DNA from: Acidimicrobiales bacterium
GTDB lineage: Bacteria > Actinomycetota > Acidimicrobiia > Acidimicrobiales > RAAP-2
Direction: 5' to 3'
Length of the DNA stretch: 33,817 nt
Assembly: GCA_025351385.1 (NCBI GenBank)
Contig: JANXWA010000005.1
Location: 1-33,817, forward strand
The notes beneath the pieces are model-generated. The model saw only the letters and a program-made list of their open reading frames with translations, was not told where the DNA came from and made no database searches. This document shows positions 1-9,101 of this stretch, one piece after another. The stretch's first letter is position 1, and every line of letters starts with the position of its first letter. The translations under genes and the position numbers were made by a program.

Positions 1-374
1 CGGTCGTCTCTGGCGTGCTCAGCTCCACGGGCGCGGGCACCTGCACCGTCACGGTCAACAAGGCCGGTGACGCCAACTACCTGGCGGCCAGTTCGGCCCC
101 AACGACGGTGACCCTGGCCAAGGCGGCCCAGACCACGATCACGCTCACCTCGATCAGCGGCACCTACGGCGTCGGTCTCACCATGACCTTCACCGGCGGC
201 TCGGGCACCGGTCTTGTGTCCTACGGCGTCGCCAACGGCACCGCCACGGGCTGCGCGGTCGTCTCTGGCGTGCTCAGCTCCACGGGCGCGGGCACCTGCA
301 CCGTCACGGTCAACAAGGCCGGTGACGCCAACTACCTGGCGGCCAGTTCGGCCCCAACGACGGTGACCCTGGCC
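1..374 (+). repeat. Near-identical 255-bp tandem coding repeat
   Basis: Bases 1-119 recur at 256-374 with no difference that I can see, so the Ig-repeat array has a period of 255 bp (85 codons). Identity at synonymous positions suggests recent duplication or gene conversion. It also makes this array prone to copy-number change and to assembly collapse at the window edge. Confidence 0.9.
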
Positions 375-1256
375 GCATCCACGAAGGCGCCGACCACGAC
401 GTCGATGATCGGGTCTCGTTCGTCAGTCGTATACGGGGATGAGGGCGATCAGGTCTTCACGGCGACCGTAAGCGGCTTGACATCAAACACGTTGCCGACC
501 GGGACCGTGACGTTCAAGTTCGGCACGACGGTGCTGTGCACGACGTCCACCTTCTCCAGGGTCAACGCGCACACGGTGACGGCGCTCTGCCGATTGACCA
601 GCGTGCAGCTGCCAGCCGGTACCTACACGGTGGTCGCCGTCTACTCGGGCGACGTCCACTACGCGACATCGACCTCCAGCCCGGCGTTGAACTTCACTGT
701 CACGAAGGACTCCAGCAGGACGATCGTTTCGGAGAGCGCAACGAGCGCCATCTCCGGATCCGAGAACCTCGTGACCTTCAGCGCCACCGTCACGTCGTCG
801 CAGGGCGAGCCGGTGCCGTCGGGCTACCTCGTCACGATCCACGTCGACGGGACGACGTGCACTGGGCCGACGAATGCTCTCGGGGTCGCCACGTGCCACA
901 TCGCCAATGGCGTGCTCGTCGGGGGAGTCTTCGCCGTCAGTGCGACGTACACCGGAGACCCGAACATCGCAGGCTCGACCTCGACGAACTCGCTGCACTT
1001 CTCGGTATTCACGCCGCCAGTCATCACGAGTACCAGTTCAATGACCTTCCATCCAGGACACTCGTTCAGCTTCCACGTGACGGCGACGGGCTTCCCGGCA
1101 CCCACCTACAGCCTGACCGGTGCGCCATCTGGCGTGTCAATCAATTCCACGACCGGCGTCGTGTCGGGGACGTTGAGCGCAGGAACGTACCACTTCACGA
1201 TCAAGGCCACGAACTCGGCGGGCACAACAAGTCAGGCATTCACTCTCCACTCCTAG
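1..1256 (+). CDS. Secreted Ig-like repeat protein, 3' part
   Basis: The reading frame is already open at base 3 and runs to TAG at 1254-1256, so only the C-terminal ~418 residues are visible. Going inward there are about one and a half copies of an 85-residue Ser/Thr/Gly-rich repeat, then two Ig-like (Big_3-type) domains (about residues 125-230 and 235-330 counting from the Val-Leu-Ser at base 15). The protein ends in a cadherin-like/He_PIG putative Ig domain with the hallmark 'GVVSGTLSAGTY'. No anchor or sorting signal follows this last domain, and the protein ends within it. Such proteins are normally extracellular stalks or adhesins. The same repeat family occurs in the OmpA-like protein at 21813-23579. 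The function is inferred from architecture only, and the N-terminus lies outside the window. Confidence 0.85.
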   Translation, partial: VVSGVLSSTGAGTCTVTVNKAGDANYLAASSAPTTVTLAKAAQTTITLTSISGTYGVGLTMTFTGGSGTGLVSYGVANGTATGCAVVSGVLSSTGAGTCTVTVNKAGDANYLAASSAPTTVTLAASTKAPTTTSMIGSRSSVVYGDEGDQVFTATVSGLTSNTLPTGTVTFKFGTTVLCTTSTFSRVNAHTVTALCRLTSVQLPAGTYTVVAVYSGDVHYATSTSSPALNFTVTKDSSRTIVSESATSAISGSENLVTFSATVTSSQGEPVPSGYLVTIHVDGTTCTGPTNALGVATCHIANGVLVGGVFAVSATYTGDPNIAGSTSTNSLHFSVFTPPVITSTSSMTFHPGHSFSFHVTATGFPAPTYSLTGAPSGVSINSTTGVVSGTLSAGTYHFTIKATNSAGTTSQAFTLHS

Positions 1257-2063
1257 CGTGTCGGCGCTCACCAGGCGCAAGGGCTTAGAACTGCGGGGCC
1301 GTTTCCGTCGAAGCGCCCCGCAGTTCGAATTTGCATTGCGCGTCCAAGTCGGCACCCGACCTGTCGTAACGTCCTATTGCCAAGACGCAGTCGCACCAAC
1401 GAGGGTCCGCTTCGACAGTGTCAGACCCGAACGACGTGGTCGAGGTCAGCGACGAGAGATTTCCGGCGAGGTCGGCCGGGAATCACGACAGGCTGACAAC
1501 GTCGTCGGCGAGGTAGGCGACGCGCTAATGGTCGACGCCCCAGAACGCGACGGGATCAGTGGCTTTGCCGTTTGGGACTGCTATTCGCCACCTTGATCCG
1601 AGTAGCGCCGCATCGTGACTCGAAAGCAACGACTGTTCGTGTCTTTCGAAGTGACCCAAGCACGTCGACTTCGGAGCCTCGCGTCGGATCTTCAGCTTGG
1701 CGTGCGTGAATCTCGCGCTCATTCGACGAGTCGACACGTTGTCGAGCGATTAGTTTCCGAATGCCGAGAGACGTGCGCACGTCAGTCGGCCCACCCCGTT
1801 GACGGTGGCAAAGAGCTGTTTCTTGCGACGTCATAGCATCGTCTCGAATAGGAAGTTCTACACGACGGCCACGGTGGCCGACTATCACTATCTAGTGACA
1901 ACGCACCAACGATCCCGTTCGCTGGGATAGTTCCTCACCGACGTTTGTGAATCTGAAATTGCCGCGCCGGTGCGAATGGGCACAGAGGAGCATGCACACC
2001 CGTAGAATCGGATAGGTACGCGAAGTTGGTACTCATTGATGACGTACCTACAGAGGAGGTCTC
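1257..2063. other. Gene-poor stretch, no supported gene
   Basis: Apart from the hairpin at 1285-1329 I see no convincing gene. The open frames here are 60-112 codons on both strands, overlap each other, lack good ribosome-binding sites and have no recognisable domain. The stretch precedes a decayed gene at 2064, so it may be old degraded coding DNA, but I cannot identify a parent. Confidence 0.5.
1285..1329 (+). terminator. Hairpin terminator after Ig-repeat gene
   Basis: A 12-bp perfect stem is formed by 1288-1299 (GAACTGCGGGGC) and 1315-1326 (GCCCCGCAGTTC) with a 15-nt loop, starting 31 nt after the stop codon. There is only a weak AATTT after it and no long U-run, which is common for actinobacterial terminators. 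Confidence 0.6.
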
Positions 2064-2340
2064 GTGGCGAAGTTCCGCCGGCTACCTCTCGAATCGAAAC
2101 CGGTCACTAAAGTGCCCGGCGCCGCCTCGACGAAGTCGGCGATGGTCGCAGACGACGTCTTCCTGGCGCAACTCGAGCTGGAGCAGGACCGCCCAGAGCG
2201 GCACGATCATCATCGCCGAGGGAATCGAGACCGAAGCGGAGGCTGAGGTCCTTCGCGGCCTTGGCGTTACACTCGGGCGCGGCGGCATCCTTGGACAGGG
2301 CTTCCACTTCGCTCATCCGGCACCTTTGGAGCGCGGGTAG
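2064..2340 (+). pseudogene. Remnant of PAS/EAL gene: 5' and 3' ends fused by internal deletion
   Basis: A GTG at 2064 follows a strong ribosome-binding site (AGAGGAGG, 2051-2058) and begins MAKFRRLP, very like the start of the intact neighbour at 2609 (MSKLRRTP). About 40 codons later, near base 2190, the similarity jumps to the last ~47 residues of the neighbour's EAL domain: AQSGTIIIAEGIETEAEA and LGRGGILGQGFHFA, here in the next reading frame (stop at 2338-2340). At DNA level 2192-2325 closely matches about 6929-7062. The simplest reading is a tandem paralogue that lost about 4.2 kb internally and went out of frame. The EAL tail keeps the AEG glutamate and the GQG glutamine but nothing else of the active site, so it cannot be an enzyme. 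Confidence 0.8.
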
Positions 2341-2608
2341 TCGCCGTCGAGGCGTGCCACCAGCGTCGCCGCGGCCGATGGGACCTCGGTGACCAAGTGG
2401 CATCGACGGAATCGCAAAGCCCCTGATGCGGCTACGCGACCTGCAGAAAGCGGTCGAAGTTCACCATTCGCAGCCCACACCGGCATTGCCCCGTCGTTTC
2501 ACTGGCAGATGACATTGGTCCCATGGTGACTTGCGTTAGTGGTGTGTAGTGTCCAAATTGGGCGGGTATTGCAACTTTGTCGGAAGACTCGCCCGATGGA
2601 GATAGTCC

Positions 2609-5600
2609 TTGTCAAAGTTGCGCCGGACCCCGCCGACAATCGTCAAGTTACCGCAGCCGTCACGTGAGAAGGCGGCGGGGTTGAACGGCGCCCCAATCGA
2701 CCCCGCCACCGTTCAGTTTGAACTCGACTACGCCCAGTTGGAAGAGACCTTCGGTCCGCTCATCGACCCTCACGTGATCTACCGGGCCGTACGCGACCGC
2801 AAGGGACGGGTCGTCGACTTCGAGTACATCGGAGCCAACGATGCGGCGATCGCCGTCAATAAGACCACTCGCGACCAGCTGATCGGCGCGCGACTGTTGA
2901 GCCTCTTCCCTGGGCACGTCGCGTCGGGTCTCTTCGACAAATTCGTCCATACGGTGCAGACCGGTGAGCCCTTGATCGTCGACGACTTCTTCAATCCCGG
3001 CCAGACCGACGGCACCGACCACTACTACGACCTTCGGGGTGTGAAGGTCGGTGACTCGCTCCGCTACAGCTGGCGCGACGTGACCGAGCGCCATCAACTC
3101 CTCGAGCAGTTCCAACTGCTCGCGGAGAACGCGTCGGACATCGTCATGCGCACTGAGCCCGAAGGTCCGATCACGTGGGTCTCACCATCGGTGACCAACG
3201 AGCTCGGTTGGCAGCCCGAGCAAGTCGTCGGCCACCGGATCAGCGATTTCGCCCACCCCGATGACCAACACGTGCGTGAAGAGATATTCGCCCAGGTGGA
3301 CGCCACCGGACGCGGTGCGGCAGAGGCTCGTCTGCGCAGTGCTGATGGCGCCTATCACTACTTCGAGGTCAGCGTCCACGACGTCGTCAACGCTCAGGGT
3401 GTCATGTTCGCGAGGATCGCGAGCCTGCGCAACATCGACGAGGAGGTGGCTGGCCGGACGGCCCTCCAGGTCGGTCAGGAGATCCTGGACGCGACGATGC
3501 GCGCCGAGATCGACCCCCACGCGTTGCTCCGGACCCTTCGTGATCAAGAGGGTCGAATCCTCGACTTCGAGTTCGTCGATGCCAATATGGCCGCCACCAA
3601 CTACTTTCGCATCACCCGCGATCGGTTGCTCGGCACTCGTCTGTTGGAGATGATCCCCGACTACGCCTCGACCGGGCTCTTCGACCGCTACGTGCACACC
3701 ATGGAGTCCGGTGAACAGCTGGTGCTCGAGGCCTTCGCCTTCCCCAACTCCGTCACCGGCTTCGACCGGTATTACGACATCCAGGCCGTCAAGGTGGGGG
3801 ACTTGCTCAGCTACAGCTGGCGCGACGTCACCGAGTGGGAACGCACTCTCACGCGTTACCGGTTACTCGCGGAGAATGCGGCCGACGTCGTGTTCCAGAC
3901 CAGTGCCGACTTCGTCATCGAATGGGTCTCACCCTCGGTCAAGCAACTCCTCGGACTCGAACCGAGTGAGATCATCGGCCAGACCATGGTCGATCTCATG
4001 CATCCCGACGACCTCGAGGGTCTGAACCGGACAATTGCAGACACCGGCCCCAACGAGCGCAACACTGCCGAGGCGCGGGTCCGCAACGCCGCCGGCGAGT
4101 ATTGCTGGGTCTCGATCTCGGGTCGGACGCTCGCCGACGATCAGGGCGTCACGACCGGCTTCATCGGAAGCGTGCGCGACATCGAGTCGGACCACGAGAA
4201 TCGCGTGGCGCTCGAGGAGTCCGAGTCGCGCTACCGGCTACTCGCCGAGAACGCCTCGGACGTGATCGTGGTCGGCGACGACCAAGGCCGACTCGAGTGG
4301 GTCTCGGAGTCGGTGGCCGAACTTCTCGGCTGGCGTCCCGAGCAGATGATTGGCGAGTCCGCGAGGGACTACGTGCACGCGGACGATCAGTCCATTGTCC
4401 TCGCTTCGTGGGACCAACTTCGAACGAGTGGGTCGGAAACGTACGAGGTACGAATGCGAACGTCAGAGGCGACGTACCGCTGGGTCTCGGTCGCGGTTCG
4501 CCAGATCTTGGACGACCAGGGACGGCTGGTCAAACGAATCGCCTCGTGGCGCGACGCGCAAGAGGAGGTGGAGAGCCGTTTGGCGCTCGCCGAATCGGAG
4601 CGGCGATTTCGCCTGCTCGCCGAGAACGCCTCGGACGTCATCTACGAGACCAACACCGACGGGGTCATCATGTGGGTCTCGCCCTCGGTCGAGCAGGTGC
4701 TCGGCTGGTCGGCGAAGGACCTGATCGGAGTGGAGGGCGTGACGCTGGTCGTCGAAGACGACCTGGCGAAGGCGAGGGAGTGGCGCGCCATTGCCCGCGA
4801 GGGTGGTACGCCCGAGCGACACGAGTCACGCTTTCGTACCAATGACGGCGAATTCTTGTGGATGTCGGTCCAATCGAGTCCGATCCGCGACGCCAACGGC
4901 GTTGTCTCCAACGTGGTCGTGGCCCTGCGCAATGTTCAGGTGGAGGTCCAGGCCCGTCGAGCCCTGACGACGCTCTCCGAGGGCAATCGCAGCCTCGTTC
5001 GGGCCGAGCACGAACTCCAGCTGCTCACCCAGATGTGCCAGGTCGCCGTCGACCAGGGCGGCTACCAGTTCGCCTGGTACGGCCGGCGCGTGGACGACGC
5101 CGAGCACAGTGTCGCGAAGCTGGCCTCGAGCAGGCTCCATCGCGAGTATCTCTACGAGATCGACGTGAACTGGGGCGAAAGCCCCACCGGGCAGGGTCCC
5201 GCCGGACGGGCCATTCGACTCGGAGAGACCGTGGTCACCCAGGACTTCCGAGCCGACATCCGGATGATGCCCTGGGCGAAGGCCGCGGCCGCGCAGGGGA
5301 TGCGCTCGTCGGTCGCTCTGCCCGTGCGCGTCGGCGGGCAGATCGACGGCGCCCTATTGGTCTACGCCCCCGAGCCGCACGGCTTCGACGAGTTCGCCGT
5401 CGGAGTCCTCGAGGACCTCGCCATCGAGATCGGCTTCGGCATCAAGCGGCTGCGCGACCGCGAGCTGCTCGTCAAGTCCCTCAGTGACCAGGCGCTGCTC
5501 ACGAACGCCATCGAACAGTCGGGCGAGGCGATCGTCATCAGTGATCCGACGACGAACATCGTGTACGTCAACCCCGCCGCTCTGCGTTCGAGCGGCTACA

Positions 5601-7072
5601 CGCGCGAGGAGTTGATGGGGGAGAATCCCCGGATCTTCCAGAGTGGACTGCAGACCCATCGGTTCTACGAGGACATGTGGGCCGAGTTGACCGGCGGTCA
5701 ATCGTGGCGTGGCGTGCTCGTCAATCGCAGCAAGGACGGCGATCTCTACGAGGAGGACACCACGATCTCGCCCATCCACGACGCCGACGGGACGCTCGTC
5801 GCCTACGTCGCGGTCAAGCACGATCTGACGATCGAGCGTCGTCTGGAGGCCGACCTCTCACGCGAGCAACGTGACCGCAACTCCATCGTCAAAGTGATGC
5901 GCGCGATCCGACCGGCCGAGACGATCCAGGCGACGGCCGGCGCGTTCTGCGAGACCGCCACCCGGTTGGCCAACGTCGACGCGATGTGCGTGATGCTACG
6001 TGATGACTCGGGGGCTCTACTGCCAGTGGCGTTGAGCGGGTCGAAGATCTTCGACGTCAACGAGGAGTTCCTCCTGGTTCCCAACGTCGACCTACTCGAC
6101 CGCATCATGGACGGCCCGGTCCAACTCGACATGGACCCGGCCAAGTGGCCAGGCAACCCCCACGTGCGCGAGGCAGCGCTTGGGGAGGGGCTGCGCAACG
6201 TCGTCATGTCTCCGATCCGATGGGAGGGCGAACTGATCGGGGTGCTCGGCATCGGCACCAGGGATGACGTCCCGATTGACCAGGCCGAGGCTCGTTTCTC
6301 GTACTTCGAGGAGCTCGGCTCCTACGCCGGGACCTTCTTCGGCGCCCAGGCCGAGGCCTACCGGAACCGTTCGGCGCTGCGCAGCCAGTTGCGCAACATC
6401 ATCGACGCCCGTCGGTTCCATCCCGTGTTCCAGCCGGTCATCGACCTTCTGAACGGCGCGATCGTCGGCTACGAGGCGTTGACGCGATTCGACGACGGCG
6501 CGCAGCCGGACGTGCGCTTCATCGAGGCGCACACGGTGGGCCTCGGGACCGAGTTAGAGGCCGCCTGCGTCGAGGAGGCGCTCGAGGCCTCGAAGAGCTT
6601 GGGGTCCGAGCTATTCCTCAGCCTCAACTTCTCCCCGGCCGCCCTCCTCGACGGCCACGCCGCGGCGACCCTGGCCCACGTGGGGCGCAAGATCATCATC
6701 GAGGTCACGGAGCACGCTCGCATCGACAACTACGCCGCAGTGCGAAGGGCCGTGGACGCGATCGATGGCTGTCGACTGGCCGTCGACGACGCCGGCGCGG
6801 GATACACGAGCCTCAACCACATCCTCGAACTTCGCCCCGACTACGTGAAGCTCGACATCTCGATCGTTCGTGGTATCGACACGAATCCGGCACGCCAGGC
6901 GATGGCCGCCGGGATGTGCCACTTCGCCGCGCAGAGTGGCACGATCATCATCGCCGAAGGCATCGAGACCGAGGCCGAGGCCCAGACCTTGCGCAACCTC
7001 GGCGTCCCATTGGGGCGCGGCGGCATCCTCGGCCAGGGCTTCCACTTCGCGAGGCCGAGTTCGCTGCCGTAG
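2609..7072 (+). CDS. Multi-PAS/GAF sensor with C-terminal EAL phosphodiesterase domain
   Basis: A 1487-residue cytoplasmic protein with no membrane segment. It starts at TTG 2609 behind GATGGAG (2594-2600). Domains in order: PAS-like ~45-150, PAS ~165-280, PAS-like ~295-405, three PAS domains ~412-525, 537-650 and 662-775, GAF ~800-945, PAS ~965-1080, GAF ~1095-1255, EAL ~1265-1485. The phrase 'LLAENAsDV' recurs at about residues 170, 420, 545 and 670, showing internal duplication. The EAL domain keeps the catalytic set: E1289 of EAL, N in SLNFSP, E in IEVTE, the Asp pair in DDAGAG, K in VKLD, E in AEGIE and Q in GQG. It should therefore hydrolyse c-di-GMP to pGpG under control of the sensory array. 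There is no GGDEF domain. Ligands of the PAS and GAF domains cannot be read from sequence. A deleted paralogue lies just upstream. Confidence 0.93.
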   Translation: MSKLRRTPPTIVKLPQPSREKAAGLNGAPIDPATVQFELDYAQLEETFGPLIDPHVIYRAVRDRKGRVVDFEYIGANDAAIAVNKTTRDQLIGARLLSLFPGHVASGLFDKFVHTVQTGEPLIVDDFFNPGQTDGTDHYYDLRGVKVGDSLRYSWRDVTERHQLLEQFQLLAENASDIVMRTEPEGPITWVSPSVTNELGWQPEQVVGHRISDFAHPDDQHVREEIFAQVDATGRGAAEARLRSADGAYHYFEVSVHDVVNAQGVMFARIASLRNIDEEVAGRTALQVGQEILDATMRAEIDPHALLRTLRDQEGRILDFEFVDANMAATNYFRITRDRLLGTRLLEMIPDYASTGLFDRYVHTMESGEQLVLEAFAFPNSVTGFDRYYDIQAVKVGDLLSYSWRDVTEWERTLTRYRLLAENAADVVFQTSADFVIEWVSPSVKQLLGLEPSEIIGQTMVDLMHPDDLEGLNRTIADTGPNERNTAEARVRNAAGEYCWVSISGRTLADDQGVTTGFIGSVRDIESDHENRVALEESESRYRLLAENASDVIVVGDDQGRLEWVSESVAELLGWRPEQMIGESARDYVHADDQSIVLASWDQLRTSGSETYEVRMRTSEATYRWVSVAVRQILDDQGRLVKRIASWRDAQEEVESRLALAESERRFRLLAENASDVIYETNTDGVIMWVSPSVEQVLGWSAKDLIGVEGVTLVVEDDLAKAREWRAIAREGGTPERHESRFRTNDGEFLWMSVQSSPIRDANGVVSNVVVALRNVQVEVQARRALTTLSEGNRSLVRAEHELQLLTQMCQVAVDQGGYQFAWYGRRVDDAEHSVAKLASSRLHREYLYEIDVNWGESPTGQGPAGRAIRLGETVVTQDFRADIRMMPWAKAAAAQGMRSSVALPVRVGGQIDGALLVYAPEPHGFDEFAVGVLEDLAIEIGFGIKRLRDRELLVKSLSDQALLTNAIEQSGEAIVISDPTTNIVYVNPAALRSSGYTREELMGENPRIFQSGLQTHRFYEDMWAELTGGQSWRGVLVNRSKDGDLYEEDTTISPIHDADGTLVAYVAVKHDLTIERRLEADLSREQRDRNSIVKVMRAIRPAETIQATAGAFCETATRLANVDAMCVMLRDDSGALLPVALSGSKIFDVNEEFLLVPNVDLLDRIMDGPVQLDMDPAKWPGNPHVREAALGEGLRNVVMSPIRWEGELIGVLGIGTRDDVPIDQAEARFSYFEELGSYAGTFFGAQAEAYRNRSALRSQLRNIIDARRFHPVFQPVIDLLNGAIVGYEALTRFDDGAQPDVRFIEAHTVGLGTELEAACVEEALEASKSLGSELFLSLNFSPAALLDGHAAATLAHVGRKIIIEVTEHARIDNYAAVRRAVDAIDGCRLAVDDAGAGYTSLNHILELRPDYVKLDISIVRGIDTNPARQAMAAGMCHFAAQSGTIIIAEGIETEAEAQTLRNLGVPLGRGGILGQGFHFARPSSLP

Positions 7073-7117
7073 AGTTCCGTCGGTCTCGTGGTCTCACCCG
7101 ACCGAGAGTGTCAGCGA

Positions 7118-8290
7118 TCAGCCGAGGTAGGGGAGCACGTCGTTCGCCCAGGTGAAGGTCATTGGTGGCAATGACCCACGAGGCGCCTCGATGAGGTCGA
7201 CGTACGAGGCGGATCCGTTCACCATGGCGAAGCCGGTGCCCATCTCGCAGTTCGCACAGTCGAGTCCGACGCCGGGGTTGTAGCCCGGGTCCGAGCCGAG
7301 CAGCTCGGCACGGTGGGCCCAACAACCATCGGCGCGCGCCGACGTGCAGGCGACGTTCGAGGTGGCGGCCGCGCTTCCGGCCCAGCCGTCGGCGTACATC
7401 CAGACGTAGTCGGCGGCGAGGACCGAGTAGCCGCTGGACCAGGCACCGCCCATCGCGGGGACGCCCTGGGCGTCGTTCGCGACCGGGAAGCCCGGGGCGA
7501 GCGACGGGTCGGCGTTGGTCTGCGCGGCGCTCTGCGCTGCGGCGCTGAGAGTGGCGTTGAGGCCGAGGTAGGCGTGAAGTCCGCGGGCCGTGCGCTCGAG
7601 GTCGGCGACCACGAAGAGCTGCTGGGCGGTGGAGAGCGAGTACCAGTTCGTCGGGAGCACCATCGCGGCCAGCCCCTCGATGGATCGGGCGTGGTCGATC
7701 GCCGAGAGCACGTAGTTGGTGCAGCGAGAATCGTTAGTGAAGGCCGGCCAGGTCGACTGGGCCGTCACGCACGGGTTCTGGTAGGTGACGACACCGTTGA
7801 CGTCCTCACCGGTGCCCGAGGTCTGGAAGTCCGGACTCGCCACGATGTTGGTCGAGAGGCGCAAGGCAAAGGACGGGGGAGTGGGGGCCGACGCCGGCGC
7901 GCTGTGCGGCGCCGGCGTCGAGGATGGGGCCGACCGAGTGGTCGGCGTCGATTGGGCGCCAGTGACGGTGCTCGTGCTTTGCGTATTGGACGAGACGGCC
8001 GTGGCGTGGGCGCTGGTCGGGGTTGGCGACGGCGACGGCGACGGGGATGGCGATGACGTGTTGACGGTGGTGGTGGGAGTGGTCGCGGTGGCGGACGTCG
8101 TCGTCATGGGCGTCGCGGCGATCGGTCGCGCGAGGATCATGAGGGCCGTGGTCGAGAGGACGATGGCCATTACGGAGGCGCCGATCGAAGCCACGAGCGC
8201 CGATCGGCGCGAGCGGACGTGGTGCGTCGAGTGAATAGGAGTAGCGGTATTCCCGCTGAAGCTCTGCCCTTGCGCCTTCATGGTTGCCAT
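7118..8290 (-). CDS. Membrane-anchored CAP/SCP-like extracellular protein
   Basis: A 390-residue protein with a basic N-terminus, one hydrophobic segment at ~31-55 (signal anchor or uncleaved signal), then a Ser/Thr/Pro-rich linker including PSPSPSPSPTP to about residue 145, and a folded C-terminal domain. That domain has a pattern I associate with actinobacterial CAP-like secreted proteins: an Asn/Arg-rich helix with 'EGLAAMVLP', 'LERTARGL', an Asp-Tyr-Val-Trp-Met-Tyr segment and a 'CWAHRAELL' motif whose His resembles the CAP His. It also has several Cys residues that could pair outside the cell. The family is recognised by pattern only. The ATG at 8290 has a poor ribosome-binding site. The ATG at 8281 (residue 4), behind GAAAGATGG, is an equally good start. 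The gene stands alone and points towards the PAS/EAL gene, ending 45 bp from its stop. Confidence 0.75.
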   Translation of the reverse strand: MATMKAQGQSFSGNTATPIHSTHHVRSRRSALVASIGASVMAIVLSTTALMILARPIAATPMTTTSATATTPTTTVNTSSPSPSPSPSPTPTSAHATAVSSNTQSTSTVTGAQSTPTTRSAPSSTPAPHSAPASAPTPPSFALRLSTNIVASPDFQTSGTGEDVNGVVTYQNPCVTAQSTWPAFTNDSRCTNYVLSAIDHARSIEGLAAMVLPTNWYSLSTAQQLFVVADLERTARGLHAYLGLNATLSAAAQSAAQTNADPSLAPGFPVANDAQGVPAMGGAWSSGYSVLAADYVWMYADGWAGSAAATSNVACTSARADGCWAHRAELLGSDPGYNPGVGLDCANCEMGTGFAMVNGSASYVDLIEAPRGSLPPMTFTWANDVLPYLG

Positions 8291-9101
8291 CTTTCGAAAC
8301 CAGAATCACGGGGCTATCTACGCTTTCTCAACTCCACCCCAAATAAAGTGGGCGCCAAAGCCCTTGCAATTCAAGGGATTTGCCCGATCGTCCAACCGAA
8401 GTGCCGCATAGTGCGACGTCGAATCGGCATGGACCGATCGGTGGCTGCTGGGTTGCGAACCCAATAGTCGCGCAGTGGCGAACCGGTTGACGGGAGTCGT
8501 CGTCGACGGACGGTCTTCGGTGACGGCTCGACGTCCGCCTGTCATATTCATTCGATCGCGCCGTCGATCAGTAACGTCGGACCTTGTCGGTCCGTCTCCG
8601 ACTGCCTCGATGACCTGGGCCTGAGGCGTTTTTGGGCGCGACCCAACACGCAAGGGCATGCTGGTGGGTCGCCTCAGAGAGACTGAGAACAACACTCGCA
8701 TAAAGCGAGGCACCGGCATCATGCCAGCGAAAATCCGCAAATTGGCCCTGTTGACTGGTATTTGCTGAACGTTTGAGGCCGGGTTGTGTCGAGGCCACGG
8801 ATTGGCTCGTATTGGTCCACCGGTTCGGGAACGAAGGGTCGTGAGGTCCCCTACGCGCCGAGTGGCGAACACCTATCAACGCGTGAGTCACGGCGGTGAT
8901 CTGCGCCGCACGACTCATCGCCGAACCGGGGAACCGAAGATCACACGGTATTCGACCGCGCCGCGCCGGCCCGTCCCGTGTGGGTGCCGGGCCCATGTCA
9001 CACTGATGGAGCGGCGATTTTTTGGGTGCACCTAGTATCGTCTCGACCAACGAGTTCTATACGTCGGCTGCGAAGTGGCGGCCCCAGGGAAGCGACGCAC
9101 C
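8291..9101. other. 810-bp intergenic region
   Basis: The region lies between divergently oriented genes (CAP-like leftward, EAL protein rightward) and must hold both promoters. Besides the stem-loop at 8350-8385 it contains a short perfect palindrome TGGGTT-GCG-AACCCA (8449-8463). A TAGTAT hexamer about 65 nt before the ATG at 9102 could be a -10 element. Open frames here overlap on both strands without a domain or a good start, and I do not accept any as genes. Confidence 0.45.
8350..8385 (-). promoter_or_regulatory. Stem-loop in leader of CAP-like gene
   Basis: Inverted arms CCCTTG (8361-8366) and CAAGGG (8372-8377) surround a 5-nt loop. They are extended by AAA/TTT and an outer GGGC (8350-8353) / GCCC (8382-8385) with small bulges. 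On the minus strand it lies 60-95 nt before the gene start and is followed by TTTATTT, so an attenuator or terminator is possible. No known riboswitch consensus was recognised. Confidence 0.3.

Noticed and set aside
1525-1888. Candidate decayed transposase or small genes in the gap after the Ig-repeat gene
   Set aside because: Translations on both strands were read for transposase or regulator motifs, and none was found. No terminal inverted repeats were seen.
2405-2460. Possible c-di-GMP (GEMM-I) riboswitch because of GCAAAGCC at 2413-2420
   Set aside because: The other conserved parts (GGCAAAcc, GAAA tetraloop, paired P1b and the receptor stem) are absent, and no consistent fold surrounds it.
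8318-9050. Two overlapping minus-strand open frames of 160-185 codons in the 8291-9101 gap
   Set aside because: Neither has a ribosome-binding site, codon bias like its neighbours or a recognisable family, and they contradict each other in frame.
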